Shown here: positions 11,352-22,600 of the stretch, piece by piece
Position numbering within the stretch: position 1 is the first letter of the stretch
How the letters are laid out: each line of letters begins with the position of its first letter
Origin: Gorsachius magnificus
Taxonomy: Eukaryota; Chordata; Aves; Pelecaniformes; Ardeidae
Length of the DNA: 64,000 bases
Reading direction: 5' to 3'
NCBI GenBank assembly: GCA_034008185.1
Contig: CM067085.1
Location: 54,556,602 to 54,620,601 of the forward strand
Notes under the pieces: model-generated
Seen by the model: the letters and a program-made list of their open reading frames with translations, nothing else
Told to the model about the DNA's origin: nothing
Database searches by the model: none
Position numbers and translations under genes: made by a program

Positions 11352-12401
11352 TTAGGCATAAAGTCCCCTTTGATGATTGCATTTCAAATTACTCCGTGCC
11401 ACCGTTGAACCGGATCGGGGGTCCCTATCTGAGCCCTGTGGATTAGGGAGAGCGTTGGAATTATGTGAGCCGGGCCCTGAGGTCAGAGCTTGCTGCGCCT
11501 GGTTCTCATCACATCTCCTCCTCCAATATTCTAATTCTTTTTGCTCCTCTTCAGTTATCCTCCCTAGCTTTCCTTCCTGCTCCTGAGCAATTAGTGGTCG
11601 CATTCCTGCATACCGGCCTCCATCAAGGGCTTCTCGGGCTTTTGCCGTTTGCTCTGTTAACTCTTTCAGCCCTGGTAAAATCTCATTGTCCCGCACAGGC
11701 AGCTGAGCCAATCGATCTATTAGCTTTTGCGCTTCAGCATTATGCCTAGACAACTCCGTTCGTAAGAACAACATATCTGCCTCAGACAGACCCTCTCCGG
11801 ATGGAGTTGGAGACAAGTCGGCTAACTTCTGAATGATTTTTTGCGTTTCTTGATTTTGCTTACACGATTCCTCTCTAATCGCCTGCGCCTCAACAGGAGA
11901 GAATGTCTCTGGCAAAAGTGGAATAAGAGGCGGAGAGGGAAATACTGTTTCAATAATCATAGGTTCGTCCGTTTTTGACTCAGCTTCCTGTTCCTCAGGA
12001 GGAGCTGATGGCAATATGGGGATACGGTACAGATCATTTTCCTCGCCAAAAAATGCCTTAGCATCAGCCGGGTAAGCCTCTGCATTGGTATTTTTCCCGT
12101 CTAGTGCTTCAGCGGCACAGGCTTTTAGTTCTTTAAGTACCGCGGTAATGAGTTTCCATGCCGAACTTAAAGCGACAGCCTCCTTAGACCCATTGCCAAC
12201 CTCATCCCACAACACGGCTCCCAGCTTATCCCAGCAGTCTAAATCAAAAACATCTCGGGCTGAGGTAAAAAAACCATGTGACTGCCCCCATCGCAATAAG
12301 CGATTTAAAGTCTTTTTATCATATTTCAGTTCTCTCACAGAGAGAATATGCTGGAACATGTCCTGTATTGCTTTTTCCTCTTTAGTTACAGCCGTCCCCA
12401 T
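11352..12401 (-). pseudogene. gag: Truncated gag (matrix and linker region only)
   Basis: From the MG start at 12401 the frame runs 350 codons. MGTAV... gives a glycine at position 2, as needed for N-myristoylation. The first about 100 residues have the helical, tryptophan-containing look of a class II matrix domain (LLRWGQSHGFF, LDCWDKLG). A proline/glutamate-rich linker and a charged, coiled-coil-like stretch with repeated RLAQL/KLADL segments follow. There is no capsid or zinc-knuckle nucleocapsid. The frame ends at 11352, and about 24 bp further on the sequence turns into the LTR-like insert. An in-frame ATG at 12470 lies upstream, but the MG start fits the family better. The product could not assemble particles. 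Confidence 0.8.
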
Positions 12402-12531
12402 GTTCCAGCCTCGGCTGCTCACCTTTTTTCTTAGGTGCTCCACTGCGCAGTATCTCCAATATTCTTTCAAATCCCGGGTAGACCAGCTACTCCATCATCA
12501 GCCGAGTCCTTCCGCCATTTCATAAAATCAT

Positions 12532-12580
12532 TGTGCCTTCGTAGGCACGTCGGGGGTGTGCCATCGTAGGCACGTCGGGG
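12532..12580 (-). repeat. Tandem duplication of the leader next to the PBS
   Basis: A 24-25 bp unit is present twice in a row: 12557-12580 and 12532-12556 (one mismatch and one extra G). It contains the CCCCGACGTG part of the primer site, so half of the PBS is duplicated. Confidence 0.85.
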
Positions 12581-12586
12581 TCACCA
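12571..12586 (-). other. Primer binding site, tRNA-Trp type
   Basis: TGGTGACCCCGACGTG begins two bases after the CA end of the 5' LTR. It matches the start of the tRNA-Trp primer site known from avian alpharetroviruses. The position immediately inside the 5' LTR supports the call. Confidence 0.85.
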
Positions 12587-12588
12587 CG

Positions 12589-12951
12589 TGCGGAAGACCA
12601 GACTCCTGACGCCGACCAATATGATCTCCAGAAGCCGTTTATTATGACTTTGCATACAGCTTTTATACTCTTCCAAGCCCCGTACACACGGTCACATAGA
12701 CTTTTCTAATTCGTACATACTACTGTCTATCCTGCAAGCATATAAGCCTCTAACTCACTCATTGCTTATTTCATTGTCATCATCTTACCCTACTTGCGGT
12801 TACTGCTTCTCTACTCTAGCAACTAAGTTCCGTATGCTAGCTAAGCATTTCCCCTTTAATAGCATCCGTACGCTGGCTAAGCATTTCCCCTTTAATAGCA
12901 TTCCAACCCTATCCAACCTGATGTCCTTGGTCTGCTAGGAATGTATCCACA
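12589..12951 (-). repeat. 5' LTR of the provirus
   Basis: 363 bp with TG...CA ends. Reading on the minus strand, a TATAAAAG box at 12660-12667 is followed by AATAAA at 12638-12643, so R is short. A 36-bp unit of U3 is present in tandem (two copies between about 12822 and 12899, differing at two positions), while the 3' LTR has one copy. This accounts for the length difference. Confidence 0.95.
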
Positions 12952-12957
12952 GAAGAA
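12952..12957. repeat. Target-site duplication, copy next to the 5' LTR
   Basis: GAAGAA, identical to 6276-6281. Confidence 0.9.
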
Positions 12958-13613
12958 GTAGTCAATCCCGCCTCCCTCCACAAATCCCAATTACTTGCAT
13001 TCCAACATCTTGCTCTTCCAGCAAATGTCAGGGATGCTCAAATCCCCCACAAGAACTGGGTCTGTGATCTAGAGACTTCCCTGAGCCATTTAAAGGAGAC
13101 TGCACTCACTTGCTCATCCTGATCAGGCAGTCAGGACACTCACCTCTGCCATGACTCCAGGGCAGTTTCCAGGCAAGGACACAGAGAAGAAGCTAGGAAC
13201 AGACAAGGCCAAACACACTCTACTTGCTGATAATCAAACTACCTGTGGGCTTTAATTCTTGTCTTAGTATGCCACCAAAGCCAGCCTATTTCAGGACACA
13301 ATTGTACGTAAAAATGACAGTGCGATCAATATAGAATGGATAAAATGCAAGCACAACCATTCCGACAGATAAAAGTAAACGTATTTACAAAATGTAAATA
13401 CATTTACAAAAATGGATAAAATGTGGATAAAACGTAAACACAATCATCCAATAATAAAAAGAGAAAAAGTAACAAATTCCAAGACAGAACATTGGCTAAG
13501 CTGCAAACGAAGCACAGCAAAACGGGAAACACCGGGAAACACTGAGCTCAAATCACTGGGTCGGTTGAGGGATCTTCCATTTCTACAGCTGGGCTCCTTC
13601 ATGCCATTCCCAT
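12958..13613 (-). other. 3' UTR and downstream flank of the CFHR-like gene
   Basis: Follows the proposed stop at 13614-13616. An ATTAAA signal on the minus strand at 13251-13256 is the best poly(A) candidate I see; no AATAAA occurs before the provirus. The next AATAAA on this strand is inside the 5' LTR (12638-12643), so the LTR could also end readthrough transcripts. No coding exon is recognised here. Confidence 0.45.
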
Positions 13614-13627
13614 TTATCCAAATATCC
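13614..13627 (-). CDS. CFHR-like terminal mini-exon
   Basis: After a strong acceptor (pyrimidine tract then CTACAG) the sequence completes the phase-1 codon left by the last CCP and adds three codons before TAA at 13614-13616 (residues W-I-F-G in total). The alternative is reading through the 13768 donor, which gives a tail ending at 13694. Confidence 0.5.
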
Positions 13628-16600
13628 CTGTAGTGTAAAGAGAAAAAAGGGGAAAAGGCGTGAAGACCAAGCGTGACACACTGCAGTGGTTTCTTAGAGC
13701 AGTGGACGGCCAATTTCAGAAAAGCGGCTTCCTACAGCCCCCTGTGTCCTCGGTACTGAGCACTTACATTGACATTGAGGATACACAATCAGTCCGTCTA
13801 CGCACTCGGCTCTAAATTTGTCAGGGTGTGAAACTTGTCGGTGCCACCATTTGCATTCAAAAAATATATAATCCCCAGTGCGATAGCTGGACCTTCTTGA
13901 TGAGCTTGATGACTGTAGTTGAATATTGTTATCTTTCATAACACTCTCTTGCAATATACAGTCCTCTGCAAAAAGTGCTTTCATTATTTCCCTGTAGTCC
14001 TCATGCTGCACAGACAACTGATGCTCTGTGCCAGCTGAGAGCCCTTTCCCCAGCACTCTTTCCAGCTCAGGTACGCCAGTCAATGGCTTCCTGGGGGCAC
14101 TGCCCCTCACTGCCTGCAGCTTACAGGATGCTCCCGCACCCTGGTGCCCGGCTACTACCTCCCCAGAAGGCGCTTCCCCAGCAAAGCTAAAGGCTTTCCC
14201 CTCGGCTTCAGCACTAAAAATGCAACAACACAGTGGCTAAGCTGTGGGCAAGTGGAGATGACTTACTGCCTGGCTTGCACTGTGGATATTCTAACGTCCC
14301 CTGCACACACTGTGCTCTGAATGGGGGTGATGCTGGGTCCTCCAAATAGCCTCTTTTACACCGAAATTCAATAAAGTCACCCGATCTGGAATACAACTTT
14401 CTTCCTCTGATCCATTTCAGCTCAATATTATTCCTGTCCATGTCTTCTTCAGATGCTGTACAGGCCACTTGAAAAAGGCAAGGGAAGAGTGTCATCACTT
14501 TGTACAGATACAGCACAGGTAACGTTTTCTCCCCCAGAGCCCACAGAAGTTCTTCACATCACAAAATGCTTCCAGCTATTTGCTCTGACCCTCTGTTGCT
14601 TGTGACAGGAAAGACATTCCTATCCAAGCTCAAGGGAAAAAAGGCCATGGCTGAGACCCCACGCAGAGCTATGGAGAAGCCTTTTCACTCTGACAGCCAC
14701 AGAAGGCAAGATCGAGGCACAGGTTGGGGACACCACCAGGCACCAAGGAACTTCCCCGTCTCTTATTTTAGATCCCTCCTTCCCTTCTGCCCAGCACTTC
14801 TCTAAAGTCATTTCCTCATGACCATGTCACAGATGCACCCCAGGATTTCCACAGCGCTGCTACGTGCTCAGACCCATCCTCCCCTCTCACAGCCTGCTGA
14901 CCGTAGCAGCACCCCCAACGCCGGAACACTCGGGAGCCCTGCCCAGTGATGGTGATCCCCTCACACAGCGGGGTGCAGCCAACCTCCCCTCCTCCCAAAC
15001 CCATTGTGCTGGTGAGAGACAGCAGGCAGCAGAGGGGACAAACTCCTTCTGGGCAACAGAAGGACTCGTTGGTCATCTGCCCGGCCAGTATGGCAGCACA
15101 AGGGCTGCAGCACAAGTGATGCCGTCAGGATGTGACAAAAAGACAACAGGAGCAGTCACACAGCTTTTGGCCACACAGCACGTGCTTCAACCTACCTAGG
15201 CAAACTGGGGGGCTTGTCCACCGCCCATCAGTACAGGTGATATACGCAGATCCTTCCAGGACATAGAGACTTGGGCATTTGTATTCCAGAGTTGTACCTC
15301 GTGGATATTCTTGCGTGGGGAAGGAGAGAAGGTCTCCATTTTCAATAACTGGAGGCGGGCCACATTTCTCACCTTTCCCTGGAAGAAAATGCCCAGTCAG
15401 AGGGAAAGCCATGAGAGTTTAATTGCAGCGGAGGCCTGGCCACAGATACTACCGGAGAGTCCATTGGCACTATGAGACACCGGGAGGAAAGCAGAGAGGA
15501 AACAAAACACCTGGCAGCTGAAAAAGAGCAAGAGTTTCTCACTTCTCCAGTGCAGGGGCTCACAAGTACCGGTTTGTCCTGTCTGTCCACGGCTGAAGTG
15601 CTTGCAGCCGTGTGCAGGACTTCCTCTTCTCCCACATAACTGTGTAGCACTTGGCGTAGCTCTTTCTGCGGAAGTGCCTGACACCCACCTCACCCCCAAG
15701 CTGCCTGAGCAGTGAGAAAAGTGGATCCGATTGCACACAGTAACGGCTGTCAGGAGCCACAATACGGAGCCTGGTCTGAATTCATCTGCTCTTTCTGCAC
15801 CCCTTTCAGCTCCCAGCTGGGTGGTGTTTGAGTCAAATGCTGCTGCATTGCTTCATGAGCTGAAACTTTCTGTATGTCTGATGAAAACAAATGCGATTAA
15901 CTCCGTGTGCTCATGAAATCCTGGGAGGCACCAACATAGTACCTAGGTATGGGCTGACACATCAGATTCTACCCAAATGTTGATTTAACAGTTGATTTAA
16001 CTCCATGGTATTCGAGGTAGTAGTACATCTTCTGCAAGATCTGGACGTCAAGTAGCAGGGAAGCTGTGGGCTCTGTTCTCCAACACAGACGGCAAAATTC
16101 CTTACTCTCTTCTAATCAGGCTGGCACGGGAAGTAGATTCTAAGAAGTCCAAGGGTTGCATCGCAAAATTAGACCTGGCCAGCAACTGCTCTTGGCCTCA
16201 GGCTGGTTTTCCAGATGGAGCCCTCTCGAGTAAAGCCCCCTGGGTCACTCAGCTGGTAAACTCATCTGAATGGCAGATACCTGGGAAAAGGGCTTTTTCC
16301 TGAGTGCGCCAGATGCTACGCTGTGTTTGTGCACAGAAATGAGACTGAAATTTGCAGAAGTAAATGCCATTGGGTGAGCTTCATGACAGTCTCACTGACA
16401 GGCAACTGGCTGAAGAGAGAGAGAGAAATTACCTTTGCACTTTGGCAGCTCTGTCCAGGTCCCATTCTGACACGCTACGGTGGAAGACCCAGCCATGTCA
16501 AAACCTCGCCAGCACTGATAGTGAGCACTCTCCCCCGGCAAATACCTTGACTTTTTAACTCCTTGAACTTTACCACCAGCAATTTCTGGAGGAGGTTCAC

Positions 16601-19600
16601 ACGTCACATCTGAAAAGAGACACTGCTGCAGTCACATTTATAGCCATCGAGGTGTTCCCCTATACAACCGACAGTTAAAGCTGTTGCAGTTTCTGTCCAG
16701 AGTTTCTGCCTCGTGTGGGTCACAGCTCAACGAGTTTACCACGGAGAAAGCAAGGAGGTGTGACAGTGGCAGCAGAACACTCTTTCTGGGACTGTCAGGA
16801 GATGGCAGGGTCAATGGGAGCTTCTAGAAAAAACCAGCGTTCCTGTAGCTACCTCTTAGGACACAAGAAGCCACAACAGCCTTCCTGCGTGCCCACGTCC
16901 CTCCCCAGGGAGCCCTGGCATTCCAAGAAATCACAGGGGCAGCAGCCAAGGTGGCGCTCTGCTGAACCACAGAGCTCTGGAGGACTGGCAGCACTGGAGG
17001 GGCTTGTCAGCCTGCACTGCTCAGGGACAGGTCAGTGCAGTCAGCTCCATGGAGGTGCGTGAAAGCCAAGCAGCACTTGCTCGCTCCACAGCCACAGATT
17101 TGGGCAGGGGACAGGAGCACAGCTCCTGACAGTTCCTTGTCACAGGAACGCTCTCTTCCCACTTCCATCGCGCTAGCAGATCTCATGGGGTTTAGAGCTG
17201 CTGGTCTCTGCTGGGATCTGTATCGGCCCGAGCGGAGCCCTGGAGAAGAACAGCTGTTTCTCTCCCCTACTGCTTCTTCCATTCAGACGCTCCCTGACAG
17301 GGTTAAACAGAACAGAGGAGCCCTTACACGCCTGTCTACTGAAGGTCTCTGAAATGGCGGGCTCTGGGGGAAATGCCAGTATCGTACAGGAGAACGACAG
17401 AGCAGCCCATCCTAGGCCCTGCTTCTTCAAGGCATTTTTGCTGTTGATGAACATACCCCCAGTATTTCTAGAAGCATCGAGCTAAATTAAAGTGCTGTGC
17501 AAGGAAACAATAGCAAGTACAAAGTTGGGGTATACAAAGAAAACAGACGTAAAAAAGGTAGTCTTTGGAATATTTAGGCAAACAAAGAGTCCCCTCAATG
17601 TTAACAGGCAAGATGAAAGCATGGATTCCTACCTCTGCAAGTTGGTGCTTGGGACCATTCTCCATTTGTACAAGACACATAATTTCTACCCATTATTTGA
17701 AAATTGCTTTCACATTCATACTGCACTCTGGCACCGGGCAGATACCTCTCCTGTTGAGTGCTTGTAATATAAGCATTGGGAATTTCAGGTGCCTCGCCAC
17801 AGCTAACATCTGAAAAGAAAAGTGCCTTTAAGAACACTAGCGCAGCAATATGACAATCACAGAATATTGCGTTTCAGAGCACTGTTGTGCCTGATGAGCA
17901 AAAATGGCTTGTGCAATGCAGATCATTTTCGACACGTAGAGAAGGAAGATGATTGGGTCTTTCTTCTGCAGTCCTTCACCAGACACTGTTGTTTTTGCCT
18001 AGAGTGACTAAAAAGAGAAAAGGAGTTGCAGAGATCAGCCAAAGGTGTGGGCTGGTGCTGTACAGCATCGTGTGCCAAAGGGCTGGAAAGCAAAGTGATT
18101 TCCGTACTATTTGAAGGCAACTGACATTCTTAGAGATGTGAAAGTAAGACACATTACCCTAACGGTTATCTCCTCCTTTGCAGCCAGCATCCCTTCCCCC
18201 ATAGCCCTCCGCCTGCTTGATTTCAGCAGTGAGCTGAGTTTCAGCTACTAGCTTCAGCCCACAGGGGAAACAATTTCTTTGCTGATCTACCCTGCTTGTT
18301 GTTTCTCGGGAGCCAGAAAAAGAGCTGTTGTAGCAGCCCATCCAAAGCAAGGCGCCTGTTGGCTCTACCGGCCAGACTCACCTGCGTGCCTGAGTTGATG
18401 TCATTTTAGTTAACGCGATGAAAGACTAAGAAGGATCACCGACTACTTAGAAGTAGAACCCATACCTTCACAGAAGGGCGGTGCTGTCCAATTTCCTTCT
18501 CTGCAAATAATTTCGGGGGGACCAACAGTCAGGAACCCTGCATCACACTGGTAGCGAATTGTTTCACCGGGCTCATAAATTTCCTTCTTTCTGCCTTCAG
18601 TCCGAGCATTGGCAACTTTTGGAATACTTCCACATGACCTTTCTGAAAAGATACAGAAGGTTGGTGCTTGTGCTAATGTGACGCACACATAGAATGAGTG
18701 TACTGTTTCCGCCAAACAGATGCTTTAGAGAGCTTTTTCTAACATCAGCCTAGTCATCTGCTGACAGTGGATTTTGTGTAAAAGGTAGCATACGGAAGAT
18801 TAAATAAGCCATTTCCCTAACGAGACGTGGACTTCAGTCACTGAAACATTTCAATCCGGTTTCTAACCATGCCAGCAAATTTTTCTAAAGGCTTCTGTCC
18901 CGTGGTTCCCATCACAGAAGCACCAAAGCAACTCGTCACTAGTGGACTCTAGGAAACAGATCCTTGGATTATGAGGATGTGCCCAAGACTCACCTGGCAG
19001 AAGTGTGAACTGGACAAAGATTGCAAGAATACAAGGGAATATTTTAAAAATTAAACTGCACCACACTGCTGCCACGTCTGGTTTTCACAGACCTTGCATT
19101 GGGAAATCTTCAGAGAAGACCCAGATCCCTTGGTACCAGCAGTGACACTCTTTGCGCTTGGCATTGTGTTCAGGAGCCACAATACAGAGCCTGGTCTGAA
19201 TTCATCTGCTCTTTCTGCACCCCTTTCATCTCCCAGCTGGGTGGTGTTTGAGTCAAATGCTGCTGCATTGGTTAATGTGCTGAAACTTTCTTTTCCTAAG
19301 AATGTTTTTCTTCCCAAAAAGTATAGAAAGGTAGCAAGAGGAGCAAGAAGAGAAAACTCTCTTTTGCTTGTAGAAACAGGATCATAAATAGTTGGTACTC
19401 CTGTATCCCATGGTCACTTGTGAGGGGGTCAGAAAAAAAGGCAAAAAATCCTAGGTAAAGGCAGCCAGAAATAAAAGGACAAGATAAAATATCAGCGAAA
19501 GCTGGTCAGTGCTACAAGACTCGGTATCATAACACTGGAAGATTAAGTCTTTTCTTTTACTACCCTACACCCCTGTTCAGGAGAGGAAGGAACTTCTAAG

Positions 19601-22600
19601 AGGAAAAAGGCAACAATAGTATGGAGGTGTTTTCAGGAAAAAGCACTCCGGTGTTTTTTCAAAAATGTACTTTCTAACACCAGGGTAGACATATGCATAG
19701 TGCTTTTTATGCATCTTTCCAAATAATGAACCCCATTTTTCTCTAGTTTGGACACATTTAAAGAAAGTTCTTGGCAGAATTCCTTTGTTCACAGGCATTT
19801 CTTCATAAATCTTCCCTCACAAGTATGAAAGGTGCAAGAATTGGGAGTAAATTTGGGAATATGTACCTTGTTTCAGGTAAGAATCACTGGAGAGATAAAT
19901 GATTATCACCTACTTCGTGCTAGAGGTCCAAAAAGATATGTTACCTAGAAGATAGTAGATATCTTTCTGCCTTCCTTACTTCCTTTATGTTTTCTATATA
20001 TGTTTCTTAGAGCCCCAGAAAGCTTAATCTCTGGGGAATCAGTCCTCTATTTGAGTCAACCTCTGCCCAGTAAGAAAACTCTACCAATCTAGATGACAAA
20101 AATCTGAGTACATAGGGCATGGTGTCTGTGTCAGTGACAATAACAGGGAGCACTGAAGCCTCTATGCTACTCACTGATACACTTTGGAGGTGGAGTCCAG
20201 CCATTCTCTTGACACTGTATCTCTCTTGTTTCTTGTCCTTCTGGAGTTACAAAGCCAGTGTGACAAACATAGGTGGCCTTCTCCTGTAAACTAAATGTTT
20301 TCTTTTCCAAGGTGAAATAACCATTGTCAAAATTGATTTTCCGGCATCTTTCTGAAAGAGAGAATTGCTTCCAAGTGAAACACGGATAAACTACATGCTT
20401 ATAACATATAGAAGAAGGAGGACAAATGAAACAGCAGTAGGATTCACAACATTTTAAAGAGCAAATGATTTTTTCTTCTGCATTGAACTCTTTTCCAGGG
20501 GAAGTGAAAATCTAAATTTCACAGTTACCAGCTTGTGCAGCACAAACCAGGATGGACAGGGGTTTGATTTGCAGCAATCCTGTAAGCTTCCAAAACTGTA
20601 TGTCCACGTCTGGTCTTCACTAGAAATTAAATCCATGCTGGGTGTGCACCGCACTCTGCATGCATAAAGAGGACGTTCTGCCCATAGCGCAAGGGGGGCA
20701 CGCCAGAGATCACCATGGTGTGCAGGTACCGCCTCAGTTCTACCAAAGAGAAATCATTTGGAGTGCACGTCCTGCAGGACTAAAGCAAATCTGTGCCACA
20801 GGACCCCTTCTTCCACACCAAACCACTAGTGCAGACGGACCCAATGTTGTAACTGATTTCACATCACTTGGAATACATTGTTTAAGCCAGTCTAAGCAGA
20901 TGGAAATCAGTTATCTTGGTTGGATGTTACCGTATGGTATTCTGAAAGAAAACATCTCTAGTATGCTAAATTCTTGACTAATAAATTATTCTCTGAAGGA
21001 GTTTCTTCACTTCAAGAAATTAACACTACAACAAATAGCAATATCTGTGCATCAGAGAGTCGAGTAAATAAAGATGGGGGGGGGAAGAAGACTTTGAGGA
21101 ACACTAGAGGATGTGTTTGAATGCCGGGAGCAGAGTTAATGCTACTTTCATGCAACGGCTTCAAAAGTTTAAATTTCACACCAAATTTTTGGTATTTATA
21201 CCAGTAATGCCCACAATTCCCTAACACTAGGAATCCTAAAATGTTATTTTGCTTGCTCCTTGCTATGTAAGAGTCTCAGTGGGTGGCGGTCCAAAACATT
21301 CTATGGTCGGTGTCTCTGTCAGGGTGGAATTGTTTCCTAAAAAGATATTTTTACAGTCTAAGAAAAGTTTGGTTGAATTCTTTCTTTTTTCCATATGAAA
21401 TCATTATCTAAAGCATTTCAAGTTCTTGTGAGACTTTCTAGCAATTTCAGCCTTGGTGCAGGGCAGGAACAAAAGCTGGAAAAAGGAGTCAGGAGAGGTA
21501 ACTTTTCTGGTCCTCCCCCCTTCCAGCATCAGATGCCAACTGGAAAGGAAGCAAGAGAAACTGGGCTCGGGTGGCATAGCGAGAGGCTGAAAGGAGACAA
21601 GAAATTACAGATAGGCTGCGCAAGGGGAGCGATTACGTTACTGCACAGCTATGTTATAACCAGATTTCACTACTGAAGACAAAGGGACTATGACTCCCAC
21701 CCCAGAGCTTACGTTCTAGGAAAGCTGACCGAGCCACGTGTGGACATTTTACAGCATTGCATCCTGCACATTTCTAGAGGGACTGACCTCAGCAGCGTAT
21801 AGGGATGTGAGAGCTGCATGAGCCAGTTGAGAGAATCACGGCATTCTCATCTTTCAGCTGTAGAGCACCTTGACTTAGAGTTACTAAGCAGCGGCGATGC
21901 ACCAGTGTAGGTGATGTGATGATGGATTTATTGGTTTTAGCTAGAAACCTCAACAAAATACAAGCACACTCACTTTTTCGGATACATCTTGGAGGAGGTG
22001 ACCAGTCATCCTTTGTGCATGTGACTTCTCCACCTTCATGTTCAGCATAATAGTCATCGTTGCAGACATAGCTGACTCTTTCACCTTCCTTGTAAAATGT
22101 CTTCCAGCTACGTGAGAAATAACCATTTTCCAGCTGCCTGACTTGACATTTTTCTAGAGAAGGAAGGTAAGTACATTTAACCACAGTAATTTGTACAGCG
22201 AGAGCTGAGGTATATTAATTCTTAGGAAGACTGTCATTAACAAAGGGCCTCCTAGCACCTTGCTGCATCCTTCTACTCCCAAAAGACGTTCATGTCAGAC
22301 TGAGGATGTCTGTGAGGAGCGGAGGCCTCAGCTTGCTGCTTTAAATCTATCTTCTAGAGTTCAACCCTGAGTCAGTGTATCTGGATCTCTTGCTCACGCC
22401 ATGCTCACTTTCGCCTTCTTGCAAGAATGGGCTACCTTCTCCGTTCCAAATGTTATCCAAAGGGACCAGGCAACGGATCTCAGAGAGGAACCTCTAGACA
22501 AAGTGCCCAAGCCACGGAAGGAAGAGTATGTTTACAGAGAGTAGAAACTCTCCGTTTGCATGTGCAACCGTGCGTGCAGGTGAAAGCAGATGCATGCATG

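Larger units (their letters stand above)
6282..12951 (-). mobile_element. Class II (alpha/beta-like) endogenous retrovirus, defective provirus
   Basis: A 6.7-kb provirus in minus orientation, flanked by GAAGAA target duplications. In reading order it has: 5' LTR, tRNA-Trp-type primer binding site, gag (matrix region only), an inserted LTR-like piece, dUTPase and protease in one frame, a slippery heptamer, pol (RT, RNase H, integrase), a decayed env, polypurine tract and 3' LTR. dUTPase upstream of protease, a -1 pro-pol shift and YMDD place the core near betaretroviruses. The tRNA-Trp primer is what alpharetroviruses use, and the env remnant carries CX6CC. The LTRs differ at 10 aligned positions plus a 1-base gap and a 36-bp duplication, so it is not a recent insertion. 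Internal stops and frameshifts in pol make it non-functional. It sits just past the 3' end of the CFHR-like gene, in the same orientation. Confidence 0.95.

Noticed and set aside
12085..12525. 146-codon plus-strand frame
   Set aside because: Antisense of gag; no recognisable domain.
14864..15199. 111-codon plus-strand frame in the CFHR-like gene
   Set aside because: Intronic, on the opposite strand to the CCP exons, with no domain signal.
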